From the IMG/VR virus record IMGVR_UViG_3300037492_000285, positions 35,120-99,119 of that record: a DNA stretch of 64,000 nt; one strand, written 5' to 3'. The notes beneath the pieces were generated by a model. It had not been told where the DNA came from. It was given only the letters and a program-made list of their open reading frames with translations, and did no database searches. The stretch is from a virus. Shown here piece by piece: positions 38,820 to 47,515 of this stretch (position 1 is its first letter; the number at the start of each line of letters is the position of its first letter). Made by a program: the position numbers and the translations under genes.

Positions 38820-40520
38820 ATGTCAAACTCAAATGTATATATCAAAAGTGGTATTTGGAGAAAGACCACAACTCCTGTAAAAGGAGAATTAAATCTTGAC
38901 GCAATAATTGCAGCAGTTAGTCCTCCTTCTGCCCCTTCTATTATGATTGCAGGAACAGGAACATGTTCTACAATGAGAGATGGAAATTTTAATAGTGCAT
39001 CTGGTCTTTATTCAACTGTTGGTGGTGGGTATGGTAATACAGCATCTAATCCTGTTTGTTCAAGTGTTGGTTCAACTGTTAGTGGTGGAATAAATAATAC
39101 AGCATATAATAGTTATTCAACTATTAGTGGTGGAATTGGTAATGTGGCATGTGGTAATCGTGCAACTGTTGGTGGTGGAAATAGTAATACAGCATCTGGT
39201 TATTGGTCAACCGTTAGTGGTGGATATATTAATATAGCATCTGGTTATATTTCAACTGTTGGTGGTGGATATAGTAATACAGCATCTGGTTATATTTCAA
39301 CTATTAGTGGTGGAAGGGTTAATATAGCATCTGGTCGATATTCAACTGTTAGTGGTGGAAATCTTAATACAGCATCTGGTGATTGTTCAACTGTAGGTGG
39401 TGGAATATGTAATACATCATCTGGTTTTATTTCAACTGTTGGTGGTGGAAGGACTAATACAGCATGTGGTCAATATTCATTTGTTGGTGGTGGGGAAAAA
39501 AATACAGCCTCTGGTAATAACGCAACAATTGGTGGAGGAATATGTAATAATTCTACATATCTTGGAACTTTTGTTGGTGGAGGAAATAAAAATTCAGCAA
39601 CATCATATTATGATGTAGTAGTAGGTGGAGCTTGTAATACTGCTTCAGGAATGTATTCCTTTATAGGTGGTGGACGTAGTAATCGAGTATCTGGTAGAAA
39701 TTCAACTGTTAGTGGAGGATATTATAATTGTGCGATAAGTGGAAATAGCGCTATAACAGGAGGAGACTTTAATCGTATATATAGCGGTTATAATTCGTTT
39801 ATTGGTAGTGGAAGTTTTAATTCTATATGTGGTACTCTTGCGACAATAAGTGGTGGTGGATGTAATTTAGCTACAGGAACACTTTCGACAATCAGTGGAG
39901 GAGGGAATACTGCATCATTATTTTATCCACCTACAACTCGTCCAGGAAATATAGCAGCGGGATATGCCTCAACGGTAAGTGGAGGATTTCAAAACTGCGC
40001 ACTTAATGATTATTCTTCTGTATCAGGAGGATGTAATAATATAGCATCTGGTCAATATTCAGGTATACTTGGTGGACAAAATAATACTACAGCTGGTTTT
40101 GCAGATTCATTCATTATTGGTTCTAATCTTACAGCAGGAGCAGTTTGTACCACTTATGTTAATAATCTTTGTGCTAGTGGTGGAATATATGGAGCAACAA
40201 AATCATTTGTAATTCCTCATCCAACCAAGCCCACAATGACCCTACAATATGGTGTCTTAGAAGGACCTGAACATTCTGTTTATGTTCGTGGAAGATTAAC
40301 AGGAATAAATAAAATTACACTTCCTGAATATTGGATTAATTTAGTCCATGAAGATACAATAACAGTACATCTTACGCCTATTGGGGATTATCAAGCCCTA
40401 TCGGTCAAATCGGTCACAGCTAATGAGATTGAAATTAATGGAGTCCAGATAGATTGTTTTTATAGTGTATATGCCGAAAGGAAAGATATAGATAAACTAA
40501 TAATAGAAAAAAACATATAA
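38820..40520 (+). CDS. Tail fibre with YadA-head-type repeats, first copy
   Basis: 566 residues. Residues 1-40 (YIKSGIWRKTTTPVKGELNLD) share a pattern with the N-terminus of the collagen-like fibre at 49632 and probably dock it to the virion. Most of the protein is 14-residue repeats of the form STVSGGxxNTASGx, matching YadA/Hep_Hag head repeats of trimeric adhesins, which fold as left-handed beta-roll trimers. The C-terminal 110 residues (TLQYGVLEGPEHSVYVRGRL, LPEYWINLVHEDTITVHLTPIG, CFYSVYAERKDIDKL) form a beta-sandwich-like end domain known from phage fibres. It should bind the host surface as a trimer. A second fibre follows after three bases, with shared DNA. Confidence 0.85.
   Translation: MSNSNVYIKSGIWRKTTTPVKGELNLDAIIAAVSPPSAPSIMIAGTGTCSTMRDGNFNSASGLYSTVGGGYGNTASNPVCSSVGSTVSGGINNTAYNSYSTISGGIGNVACGNRATVGGGNSNTASGYWSTVSGGYINIASGYISTVGGGYSNTASGYISTISGGRVNIASGRYSTVSGGNLNTASGDCSTVGGGICNTSSGFISTVGGGRTNTACGQYSFVGGGEKNTASGNNATIGGGICNNSTYLGTFVGGGNKNSATSYYDVVVGGACNTASGMYSFIGGGRSNRVSGRNSTVSGGYYNCAISGNSAITGGDFNRIYSGYNSFIGSGSFNSICGTLATISGGGCNLATGTLSTISGGGNTASLFYPPTTRPGNIAAGYASTVSGGFQNCALNDYSSVSGGCNNIASGQYSGILGGQNNTTAGFADSFIIGSNLTAGAVCTTYVNNLCASGGIYGATKSFVIPHPTKPTMTLQYGVLEGPEHSVYVRGRLTGINKITLPEYWINLVHEDTITVHLTPIGDYQALSVKSVTANEIEINGVQIDCFYSVYAERKDIDKLIIEKNI
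39213..39425 (+). repeat. 213-bp exact repeat, copy 1 (in first fibre gene)
   Basis: Identical base for base to 41661-41873 by direct reading. Divergence begins at both edges (C/T at 39212, T/G at 39426). It encodes five 14-residue fibre repeats and preserves frame and register. Confidence 0.95.
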
Positions 40521-40523
40521 GTT

Positions 40524-42356
40524 ATGGCAATACCTTCGAGACAAATAGGTTGGAGTGATGATTCAAACCTATTACAAAATATATTAAAACAACTTTCACG
40601 GCTCACACAAGTGGTAGCTTCTACAGTTGTACCTATTCCTCCAAGTTCATCTATTATGATCTTGGGAACAGGAACAAATTCCACAATGCGTTGTGGGAAT
40701 AGTAATAGTGCTAGTGGAGATTATTCAACTGTTAGTGGCGGATTTACTAATACAGCATCTGGTCCTATTTCAACTGTTGGTGGTGGAATAAATAATACAG
40801 CATCTGGTTATCGTTCAACTGTTAGTGGTGGAAATAGTAATACAGCATCTGGTGGTTGGTCAACCGTTAGTGGTGGATATATTAATACAGCATCTGGTTA
40901 TGTTTCAGTTATTAGTGGTGGAATTTATAATATAGCATCTACTAATTATTCAACTATTAGTGGTGGAAATAATAATATAATCTCTAATGCAACTTGTAGC
41001 TTATATTCATTAGGCGCAACAATATCAGGAGGTGTTGGTAATAATACCACAGGAGGAACGTGGAGTTCAACTTATTGGGTTGTATCACCAACTCCAATAG
41101 ATGCTGGATTAATGAGTTTTGTTGGTGGAGGATTTCAAAATATAGCATCTGGTTATCGTTCAACCATTAGTGGTGGATATAAGAATACAGCATCTAATGC
41201 TGGTTCAACTATTGGTGGTGGAAGGACTAATACAGCATCTGGTATTTATTCAACTGTTAGTGGTGGATATACTAATACAGCATCTGGTTATTGGTCAACT
41301 GTTGGTGGTGGAAGGAGTAATACAGCATCTGGTAATTATTCAACTGTTAGTGGTGGATATACTAATACAGCATCTGGTTATTATTCAATTGTTGGTGGTG
41401 GAAAGACTAATACAGCATCTGGTGATTATTCAACTGTTGGTGGTGGAAGTAGTAATACAGCATCTGGTAATCGTTCAACTGTTGGTGGTGGATATTGTAA
41501 TACAGCATCTAGTGATTATTCAACTGTTGGTGGTGGATTTACTAATACAGCATCTGGTAATTATTCAATTGTTGGTGGTGGATATTGTAATACAGCATCT
41601 GGTGATCGTTCAACTGTTAGTGGTGGAAGGAGTAATAAAGCATGTGGTAATATTTCAACTGTTAGTGGTGGATATATTAATATAGCATCTGGTTATATTT
41701 CAACTGTTGGTGGTGGATATAGTAATACAGCATCTGGTTATATTTCAACTATTAGTGGTGGAAGGGTTAATATAGCATCTGGTCGATATTCAACTGTTAG
41801 TGGTGGAAATCTTAATACAGCATCTGGTGATTGTTCAACTGTAGGTGGTGGAATATGTAATACATCATCTGGTGATTATTCAGCAATATTAGGTGGAAAG
41901 AGTAATACTACAGCTGGTTTTGCTAATTCATTTATTGTTGGTTCTAATTTAACAGCAGGAGCTGCTTGCACAACATATGTTAATGCTCTTTCAAAAACAT
42001 CAGGAACATTCAGAATAAATCATCCAAATCCTGCAAAGACTAATACACATTATTTACAACATTCATTTGTAGAAAGTCCAACAGCAGGGGATAATATTTA
42101 TCGTCATATTGTTAGAACATGTAATTGTAGTGGAATAATTGAACTTCCTGATTATCACAAATATTTAAATGAGAATGATCAGGTGTTTATTTCCGCTACA
42201 TGCCATTTAGGATATGGATTTGGTGTGGTGAATAAAGAACAAACGTGTGTAACTGTCACCACAAACAGTGATGGTGAATATAATGTCCTTTTGATAGGAA
42301 CAAGAAAAGACGTTAATGCTGTAACAGCATGGGACGGAATAGAAATTTTAAAATAA
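40524..42356 (+). CDS. Tail fibre with YadA-head-type repeats, second copy
   Basis: 610 residues, beginning MAIPSRQIGWSDDSNLLQNI, a module found again in the 44-residue protein at 44470. About 450 residues of 14-residue STVSGGYTNTASGY-type repeats follow, with an unusual insertion near bases 40990-41110. The C-terminal domain (HYLQHSFVESPTAGDNIYRH, IELPDYHKYLNEND, LIGTRKD) belongs to the same general end-domain class as the first fibre but is clearly diverged. The pair may be alternative or co-assembled receptor-binding proteins. Repeat DNA is shared with the first fibre, so recombination between them is likely. Confidence 0.85.
   Translation: MAIPSRQIGWSDDSNLLQNILKQLSRLTQVVASTVVPIPPSSSIMILGTGTNSTMRCGNSNSASGDYSTVSGGFTNTASGPISTVGGGINNTASGYRSTVSGGNSNTASGGWSTVSGGYINTASGYVSVISGGIYNIASTNYSTISGGNNNIISNATCSLYSLGATISGGVGNNTTGGTWSSTYWVVSPTPIDAGLMSFVGGGFQNIASGYRSTISGGYKNTASNAGSTIGGGRTNTASGIYSTVSGGYTNTASGYWSTVGGGRSNTASGNYSTVSGGYTNTASGYYSIVGGGKTNTASGDYSTVGGGSSNTASGNRSTVGGGYCNTASSDYSTVGGGFTNTASGNYSIVGGGYCNTASGDRSTVSGGRSNKACGNISTVSGGYINIASGYISTVGGGYSNTASGYISTISGGRVNIASGRYSTVSGGNLNTASGDCSTVGGGICNTSSGDYSAILGGKSNTTAGFANSFIVGSNLTAGAACTTYVNALSKTSGTFRINHPNPAKTNTHYLQHSFVESPTAGDNIYRHIVRTCNCSGIIELPDYHKYLNENDQVFISATCHLGYGFGVVNKEQTCVTVTTNSDGEYNVLLIGTRKDVNAVTAWDGIEILK
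41661..41873 (+). repeat. 213-bp exact repeat, copy 2 (in second fibre gene)
   Basis: Identical to 39213-39425, direct orientation, 2448 bases apart. Homologous recombination between the copies would delete the intervening DNA and produce an in-frame hybrid fibre with the N-terminus of the first and the C-terminus of the second. Confidence 0.95.
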
Positions 42357-42381
42357 AATACAATAATCAAAAATAATTTTA

Positions 42382-42389
42382 TAACTTTG
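42382..42389 (+). promoter_or_regulatory. Possible -7 promoter element
   Basis: TAACTTTG fits TAnnTTTG and lies 29 bases before the ATG at 42419, in the 62-base gap after the second fibre. No TTG is present at the expected upstream distance, so support is partial. Confidence 0.35.
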
Positions 42390-42418
42390 TAATTAATTAA
42401 TCTTTAAATCTTAAAAAC

Positions 42419-42751
42419 ATGTTGTACGCAAAAATTAGCCCAGTGGCTACAATCACAAAACAAATCACTCCTTTTGAAGTAGAAACTATCACAGCAGATT
42501 ATATGACTGCTATTGCTCGCCCTTATGGTGCTGGAGCTACAAAGGTAAACTTTGAAGTGGTGTTTGGAACAATTACATTAGATGAAGCTGGTGTTCCTGC
42601 ATCATTTAATAGGTTATCAACATCAAACACTACATTATTATCCACTCAACTTTCAGGATGGGGAGTTGATGATAGTGTTCTTTTAACAACTATCGCTGTT
42701 GAAATGGGCACAGTTGCTACAGAATTTGTAACTATTGACACTGATTTTTAA
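42419..42751 (+). CDS. Small conserved structural-type protein
   Basis: 110 residues of soluble, beta-rich sequence (starting MLYAKISPVATITKQ) without cysteines, membrane segments or catalytic motifs. It contains the pattern FEVVFGTITLDEAG and ends in IDTDF. Nine bases separate it from the glycosyltransferase gene. I recall similar short proteins among tail genes of related phages, but no function can be named; it may be a decoration or fibre-accessory protein. Confidence 0.6.
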   Translation: MLYAKISPVATITKQITPFEVETITADYMTAIARPYGAGATKVNFEVVFGTITLDEAGVPASFNRLSTSNTTLLSTQLSGWGVDDSVLLTTIAVEMGTVATEFVTIDTDF

Positions 42752-42760
42752 TAAGTATCT

Positions 42761-43636
42761 ATGAACATTATATTCCAAATCAACGGGGGAATAGGTAAAT
42801 GTGTATTAGCTACAGCAGTTTGTGAGGCAATTAAAAAAGAATATCCTGATTCCACTTTAATAGTGGTGTCGGGATATTCTGATGTCTTCCTTAACAATCC
42901 TTTTGTAGACAGAACCTACACCTTTGGAAGTATGAGTTATTTCTATGAGCAATATATAGAAGATAAAGAAATAAAAATATTCGCTCATGATCCTTATTTA
43001 GAAACATCACACATTAAGCAAGATGAACATCTTATTGAAACGTGGTGTAAACTATTTAATGTTCCTTATAATGAAGAACAGCCAAAGATTTATTTAACAG
43101 ATAGGGAGAAAAAGTTCTTTAGTACTAAATATACTTCTGACAAACCTATTCTTCTTCTTCAAACTAATGGAGGTGCGCTAAGTGATCTTAAATATTCCTG
43201 GGCAAGAGATATTCCAATAGTAGTTGTTCAAGAAATAATTAACGCTTTTAAGGACGAATATAACATAGTTCATATAAAGCGTGAAGATCAAATTGGATAT
43301 GAAGGAACTGTTCCTATTACAGACACATTTAGGTCATTGGCAGTCTTAATTCAAAATAGTGATAAGAGATTGTTAATTGATAGTTTTGCTCAACATACAG
43401 CAGCAGCTATGAATAAATCTTCAACAGTTTGTTGGATAGTTAATAGCCCAAATGTGTTCGGTTATAGCTTACATAGTAACATAATAGCTAATCCCTTCAC
43501 TATTAAACCTGAATTGAGAAATTCGTATTTCTCAAAATTCAACATTACAGGAGATCTTATTGAGTTTCCTTACAATGTAGAAAGTGAAATTTTTAATACT
43601 AAAGAAATAATCGAATCACTCAAAAACCAACCTTGA
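42761..43636 (+). CDS. Glycosyltransferase family 9-like protein
   Basis: 291 residues. The N-terminus (INGGIGKCVLATAVCEAIKK then YPDSTLIVVSGYSDVFLNNP) matches the ADP-heptose:LPS heptosyltransferase (GT9, GT-B fold) pattern, where the Gly-rich loop follows the first strand. A nucleotide-sugar region follows (PILLLQTNGG, later LLIDSFAQHTAAAMNKSSTVCW resembling the SG.xHxAxA motif). It should transfer a sugar from a nucleotide donor in the cytoplasm. The acceptor is unknown: host lipopolysaccharide or the phage's own proteins. The stop overlaps the sulfotransferase start (TGATG), implying a joint pathway. Confidence 0.7.
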   Translation: MNIIFQINGGIGKCVLATAVCEAIKKEYPDSTLIVVSGYSDVFLNNPFVDRTYTFGSMSYFYEQYIEDKEIKIFAHDPYLETSHIKQDEHLIETWCKLFNVPYNEEQPKIYLTDREKKFFSTKYTSDKPILLLQTNGGALSDLKYSWARDIPIVVVQEIINAFKDEYNIVHIKREDQIGYEGTVPITDTFRSLAVLIQNSDKRLLIDSFAQHTAAAMNKSSTVCWIVNSPNVFGYSLHSNIIANPFTIKPELRNSYFSKFNITGDLIEFPYNVESEIFNTKEIIESLKNQP

Positions 43637-44457
43637 TGATAGAAAAAGTTTTTTACCAAAGTTCATTACCACGATCAGGCAGTACAATTTTTCAAAACAT
43701 AATAGCTCAAAATCCTGATTTCTATGCTACACCAACAAGTGGTGTATTAGAATTAATATATAGTGCAAGAGCACAATATACAACTTCTCCTGAATTCAAA
43801 GCACAAGATGCTGATTTAATGAGAGATGCATTTTTAGAATTCTGTAGACAAGGAATGTTTGGATTTTATAACTCTATTACAGATAAGAAATATGTCCTTG
43901 ATAAATCAAGAGGATGGGGAATACATTATGATTTTCTAAATCTTGTTCATCCTTCTCCTAAAGTTATAGTGGTTGTTCGAGATCTTAGAGATGTCTTTGC
44001 ATCTATGGAAAAGAATTATAGAGCAGCTCCTGATAAGCATAATGATATACTTGATTGGAGTAAAATGCAAGGAACATCAGTTGCTAAAAGAATTGATCTT
44101 TGGTCACAAGGAGCTCCTCTTGGAATGGCAATTGAAAGATTGGCAGAAATATTTAGAATGGGATTAGACAAACATATGCATTTTGTAAAATTTGAAGATT
44201 TGTGTCTTTATCCAGATCAAGAAATGCAACGAGTATATGACTATCTTGAACTTCCTAATTACATTCATGATTTTGATAACATAGAACAAGTTACAAAAGA
44301 AGATGATGAAGTTTACGGTATCTATGGAGATCATAAAATAAGAACTAAACTTGAACCTGTAAGGTCAAGAGCAAAAGAACTATTAGGAAAAGATATTACA
44401 GATTGGATTTATAAAAATCACGAATGGTTTTTCCAACGATTTAAATACACACATTAA
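43636..44457 (+). CDS. Sulfotransferase
   Basis: 273 residues from ATG 43636, coupled to the upstream gene; an upstream TTG would add one residue. LPRSGST at residues 11-17 is the 5'-phosphosulfate loop, and R115-D-L-R-D-V-F-A-S123 is the 3'-phosphate binding motif with the correct Arg-to-Ser spacing of eight. Together these define PAPS-dependent sulfotransferases. FVKFEDLCLYPDQEM near the C-terminus is also typical. It would transfer sulfate to a hydroxyl, most likely on a sugar given the adjacent glycosyltransferase genes. Sulfotransferases are uncommon in phages. Confidence 0.9.
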   Translation: MIEKVFYQSSLPRSGSTIFQNIIAQNPDFYATPTSGVLELIYSARAQYTTSPEFKAQDADLMRDAFLEFCRQGMFGFYNSITDKKYVLDKSRGWGIHYDFLNLVHPSPKVIVVVRDLRDVFASMEKNYRAAPDKHNDILDWSKMQGTSVAKRIDLWSQGAPLGMAIERLAEIFRMGLDKHMHFVKFEDLCLYPDQEMQRVYDYLELPNYIHDFDNIEQVTKEDDEVYGIYGDHKIRTKLEPVRSRAKELLGKDITDWIYKNHEWFFQRFKYTH

Positions 44458-44469
44458 ACTATAAATAAA

Positions 44470-44604
44470 ATGGCAATCCCAAGTAGACAAATAGGATGGG
44501 GAACTAATACCAATTTGTTGTGGCAAATTTCTAAGCAATTAGAAAAACTTATTAGAGTGGCTGGTCCTTCCACCACAACTACTACCACCACAGCAATCCC
44601 TTAA
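44470..44604 (+). CDS. Mini-protein: fibre docking module plus Thr tail
   Basis: 44 residues. MAIPSRQIGW is identical to the start of the second repeat fibre (40524), and residues 10-32 continue to align (LLWQISKQLEKL versus LLQNILKQLSRL). The protein then ends with a seven-Thr run and AIP. It looks like the virion-anchoring module alone, either a stripped fibre remnant or a small cap or adaptor. It lies 12 bases after the sulfotransferase gene. Confidence 0.65.
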   Translation: MAIPSRQIGWGTNTNLLWQISKQLEKLIRVAGPSTTTTTTTAIP

Positions 44605-44684
44605 TGTAAAAATAAAACCAAACTACGTATGAAAGATGAAAAAAATTATTCAATCACTTATTAGGATATGTCAAATTTTAATTC

Positions 44685-44692
44685 TATCTTTG
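44685..44692 (+). promoter_or_regulatory. Possible -7 promoter element of the HNH gene
   Basis: TATCTTTG fits TAnnTTTG, 26 bases before ATG 44719. It lies inside the extended frame that begins at 44668, which favours the start at 44719. No upstream TTG is seen at the expected distance. Confidence 0.35.
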
Positions 44693-44718
44693 TTATTATA
44701 ATTAATAATAATAATATT

Positions 44719-45261
44719 ATGGAAATAGAAATTTGGAAATCAGTAAAAGGATATGAAAATTATTACGAAGTAAGTACTAAAGGAAATATTAGGACTATTG
44801 AAAGAATTATTATACTCTCAACTCATCAATATTTAAAAAAACAAAAAATATTGACACAATTTGTAGATAGTCGTGGTTATTTTCATGTAAAATTATATAA
44901 TGGTGCTGGGAAATCTAAATCTTTAACTACTCATAGAATAGTTGCTTTAACTTTTTTAGATAATCCTACTAAATTAATAGAAGTTAATCATATTGATCAT
45001 AATAAACATAATAATAATTTAAGTAATTTAGAATGGATTACTAGAAGTGAAAATATAAAACATTCATATCTTCATCGAGATCCTAATACTTATAAAGGAA
45101 GTGGTAATAAAAATTCAAAATTAATTGAAGAACAAGTTATAAATATTAGAAAAGAATACAAAAATAATAAAACTACATACAAAGAACTTGCCTATAAAAA
45201 CAATGTCGGAATAACATTAATAGGTTATATTATTAATAATAAAGTGTGGAATCATGTCTAA
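44719..45261 (+). CDS. HNH homing endonuclease (NUMOD4-HNH)
   Basis: 180 residues from ATG 44719 (MEIEIWKSVKGYENYYEVST). Residues 1-50 are a NUMOD4 module. About 71-115 is an HNH_3 nuclease (HRIVALTFL, EVNHIDHNKHNNNLSNLEW), and the last 45 residues look like a helix-turn-helix binding module. It is free-standing, with no intron core beside it, and overlaps the next gene by eight bases. Such enzymes cut DNA lacking the gene and spread by repair. Its codon use is more AT-rich (many AAT and AAA) than that of the flanking enzymes, consistent with a mobile origin. Confidence 0.9.
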   Translation: MEIEIWKSVKGYENYYEVSTKGNIRTIERIIILSTHQYLKKQKILTQFVDSRGYFHVKLYNGAGKSKSLTTHRIVALTFLDNPTKLIEVNHIDHNKHNNNLSNLEWITRSENIKHSYLHRDPNTYKGSGNKNSKLIEEQVINIRKEYKNNKTTYKELAYKNNVGITLIGYIINNKVWNHV

Positions 45262-46270
45262 ACCAATATTAATTACATGCCAACCAGATGATCAATATTT
45301 TATATGGCAAAATCATCTATATATAGAATCTTGTTTAGAACGAGGTTTTCAAGAAGAACAAATCCATATTTTATTATATAAACCTAAAGATAGGAAATAT
45401 AATACAAATTGGGAAAAGTTAAAAGAATATTATCCAAAATTAAATATATTTATTTATGAGGACAAAGGAGTAGGAGAATATTTAAATATTTATATTCCTA
45501 TATTAAGACCACATATTCTTTGGCAACATTTTGAAGTTTACCCAGAATTACAAACCAAAACTATAATCTATACAGATTGTGATATAATATGGTTAAAATC
45601 ATTAAATATAGAACATCTTTTAGATGATGATGTAAATTATGTAAGTGATGCTAATTCTTATTTAAATAATTCATATTTTGAAAGTAAGTATAAAGATATA
45701 CTTCCTAATAAACAAGAAGAGGCTAAATCACGAGATTTTTTAAAAGAAGTTTGTAAAATAGTAGGAATAGATAAACAAATTGTAATAGATAATAATACTA
45801 ATACTGGAGGAGTTCAGTATATATTAAAGAATATAGATTCTACGTTTTGGAAAAAAATTGAAGCAGATGTTCTTACAATAAGAACATATTTGCAACAAGT
45901 GAATCGACAATTTTTTAAAGATGAAAATAGTGGAATACAATCATGGTGTGCAGATCTTTGGGCTATACAATTTAATCTTTGGTTTTTTAATAGAAAAAGT
46001 AAAGTTGTAAAAGAGTTAGATTTTGCTTGGGCTCCTGATCCTATAATAAAAATAGATACCTATGCAATCTTTCATAATGCAGGAATATCTGGAGATACAA
46101 TGGACAATTATCCTTGTTTCTATAAAGGAAAATATCATCAAGGTAAAGATCCTATGAAAGATTTTCATCTAGATTTTATATTAAATCATGATGAATCAAA
46201 AAAACATTGTACGTGGTATTACACCTCAAAATTAAATGAATTACGAAATAAATATAAATTAAACTATTAA
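45254..46270 (+). CDS. Putative glycosyltransferase, GT-A type
   Basis: 338 residues. YTDCDIIWLKSL at 106-117 contains a DxD-type metal and nucleotide-sugar site at the end of a strand, and NTNTGGVQYILKN downstream resembles the acceptor loop of GT-A enzymes. The N-terminal strand (PILITCQPDDQYFIWQ) precedes a helix as in such folds. HNAGISGD near the C-terminus could supply the metal-binding His. The donor and acceptor are unknown. Its position among fibre genes suggests decoration of virion protein or a host glycan. Confidence 0.65.
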   Translation: MSKPILITCQPDDQYFIWQNHLYIESCLERGFQEEQIHILLYKPKDRKYNTNWEKLKEYYPKLNIFIYEDKGVGEYLNIYIPILRPHILWQHFEVYPELQTKTIIYTDCDIIWLKSLNIEHLLDDDVNYVSDANSYLNNSYFESKYKDILPNKQEEAKSRDFLKEVCKIVGIDKQIVIDNNTNTGGVQYILKNIDSTFWKKIEADVLTIRTYLQQVNRQFFKDENSGIQSWCADLWAIQFNLWFFNRKSKVVKELDFAWAPDPIIKIDTYAIFHNAGISGDTMDNYPCFYKGKYHQGKDPMKDFHLDFILNHDESKKHCTWYYTSKLNELRNKYKLNY

Positions 46271-46281
46271 TTTTTACTAAA

Positions 46282-46470
46282 ATGGCAAAAGATAAAAATC
46301 TTAAAGCATTTGTTCGCTTTGATGGAAGTGGACGAGTGGTTGCTGGCAGTCTTGTTCTTCGAAAGAATAAACCTAAAGTTGGCAAGTGGTATGAAATACC
46401 AGCCTCAGAATGTTGTAATCCTTCAACTACTACTACTACCACTACAACTGGTAGAGGAGGACCTTTTTAA
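46282..46470 (+). CDS. Small Thr-tailed virion-type protein A
   Basis: 62 residues (MAKDKNLKAFVRFDGSGRVV) ending in an eight-Thr run and GRGGPF. It is a paralogue of the next gene, sharing LKAFVRxDGSG, PKVGxWxEI and ECCN. I recall such short proteins with Thr tails in Bacteroidota phages. The fold is probably a small beta-domain with a vicinal Cys pair; the function is unknown. It lies 11 bases after the glycosyltransferase gene. Confidence 0.7.
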   Translation: MAKDKNLKAFVRFDGSGRVVAGSLVLRKNKPKVGKWYEIPASECCNPSTTTTTTTTGRGGPF

Positions 46471-46488
46471 TTTTTAAAACTTAAGAAA

Positions 46489-46707
46489 ATGGCAACAAAT
46501 AAAAGAGATTTAAAAGCCTTTGTTAGATATGACGGATCTGGGAATATAGTTCCCAGCTCTGTTATTCTTGCAAGGAAGATGCCTAAGGTAGGCAGATGGA
46601 CAGAGATAGATGCATATGAATGTTGTAATTATGTAGCACCAGATATTCTTCTTTTAGAAGATGGAGGATCTTTATTACAAGAAGACAATGGAGAAATTTT
46701 ACTTTAA
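46489..46707 (+). CDS. Small virion-type protein B, paralogue of A
   Basis: 72 residues (MATNKRDLKAFVRYDGSGNI). It shares the 45-residue core with the preceding gene, including ECCN, but replaces the Thr run with a short repeat (LLLEDGGSLLQEDNGEILL). The pair are tandem duplicates with different tails, 18 bases apart, suggesting interchangeable C-terminal extensions on a common anchor. Confidence 0.7.
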   Translation: MATNKRDLKAFVRYDGSGNIVPSSVILARKMPKVGRWTEIDAYECCNYVAPDILLLEDGGSLLQEDNGEILL

Positions 46708-46730
46708 TAATAATAATAATAATAAACAAA

Positions 46731-47513
46731 ATGGCAAACAAAAAAATTAGTCAGCTCACAGCAGCTGCAGCATTAACAGGAACAGAAATAGTTCCAATTG
46801 TACAAGGAGGAGTGACAGTACAAACAACAGCACAAGATGTTGCTGATTTAGGTGGAGGATTTTCATTTTCTTATCTTATGAACCCTAATTCTGGTATAAT
46901 TAGCATTGTTAATGCTGTTGAAGGTATATCTATTCCAAATAGTTCAACAGCAACTTATACTAAAACAGTACCTCTTTTATTTACTGCTCCTACAGCTATA
47001 TTTGGATGTTTTCTTTATGATAGCGTTAACAGTGGTGGGCTAGGATCATCTCAAGTCAGTTTTTCATATGATTATGGAATTACAAATTCAGGATTAGGAA
47101 GTTCTGGAAACGGAGTAACATCAGATGTTGATTCAGTTTTAAGATTTGTAGCGTTTCAAGATTATACCCAATCATTTAGAGCTCAAGATTATGTGGGAGC
47201 AGCAGCAGCAGGTAGTGGATTTGGTGAAATAGATGAAACAGGTACATTCCTATTGCCAGGACTGGAAGTTTTAAAAACTCCAACTTATACACAATTAAAT
47301 AATAATTTTTTTGGAATTTACAATGGACCTTATAGTTCTACTAGTAAGGGCATTGGTTATAGTAGTTCAAGTGCAGTTGTTACACAACTGCATAGTATTA
47401 TTAAAGCAATTTATATAAGTGGAAACAATCTTGTATTTAATTTTAAAAAGAGGGCTGCAACTTCTGGAGAAACGTGGACTAAATTAAATCTTAGAATTTA
47501 TAATTTTTCATAA
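46731..47513 (+). CDS. Tail fibre or adhesin-type protein
   Basis: 260 residues. The N-terminus (KKISQLTAAAALTGTEIVPIVQ, then GGVTVQTTAQDVADL) is a widespread phage fibre attachment module. The rest is Ser/Gly/Asn-rich beta sequence without cysteines, like a receptor-binding domain. It follows a run of AAT/TAA triplets at 46707-46725. Its two-base spacing to the next gene suggests co-translation. Confidence 0.75.
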   Translation: MANKKISQLTAAAALTGTEIVPIVQGGVTVQTTAQDVADLGGGFSFSYLMNPNSGIISIVNAVEGISIPNSSTATYTKTVPLLFTAPTAIFGCFLYDSVNSGGLGSSQVSFSYDYGITNSGLGSSGNGVTSDVDSVLRFVAFQDYTQSFRAQDYVGAAAAGSGFGEIDETGTFLLPGLEVLKTPTYTQLNNNFFGIYNGPYSSTSKGIGYSSSSAVVTQLHSIIKAIYISGNNLVFNFKKRAATSGETWTKLNLRIYNFS

Positions 47514-47515
47514 TC

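Noticed and set aside
41170-41685. 171-aa plus-strand ORF inside the second fibre
   Set aside because: It is a frame shadow of the 42-base repeats, which keep a second frame open automatically.
40690-41880. CRISPR-like array of 42-base repeats
   Set aside because: The repeats are in frame, encode 14-residue YadA-head units of a fibre, and have no unique spacers or cas genes.
38820-42356. Diversity-generating retroelement variable region
   Set aside because: No reverse transcriptase gene or template repeat is seen in the window, and differences between repeats are not confined to adenine positions.
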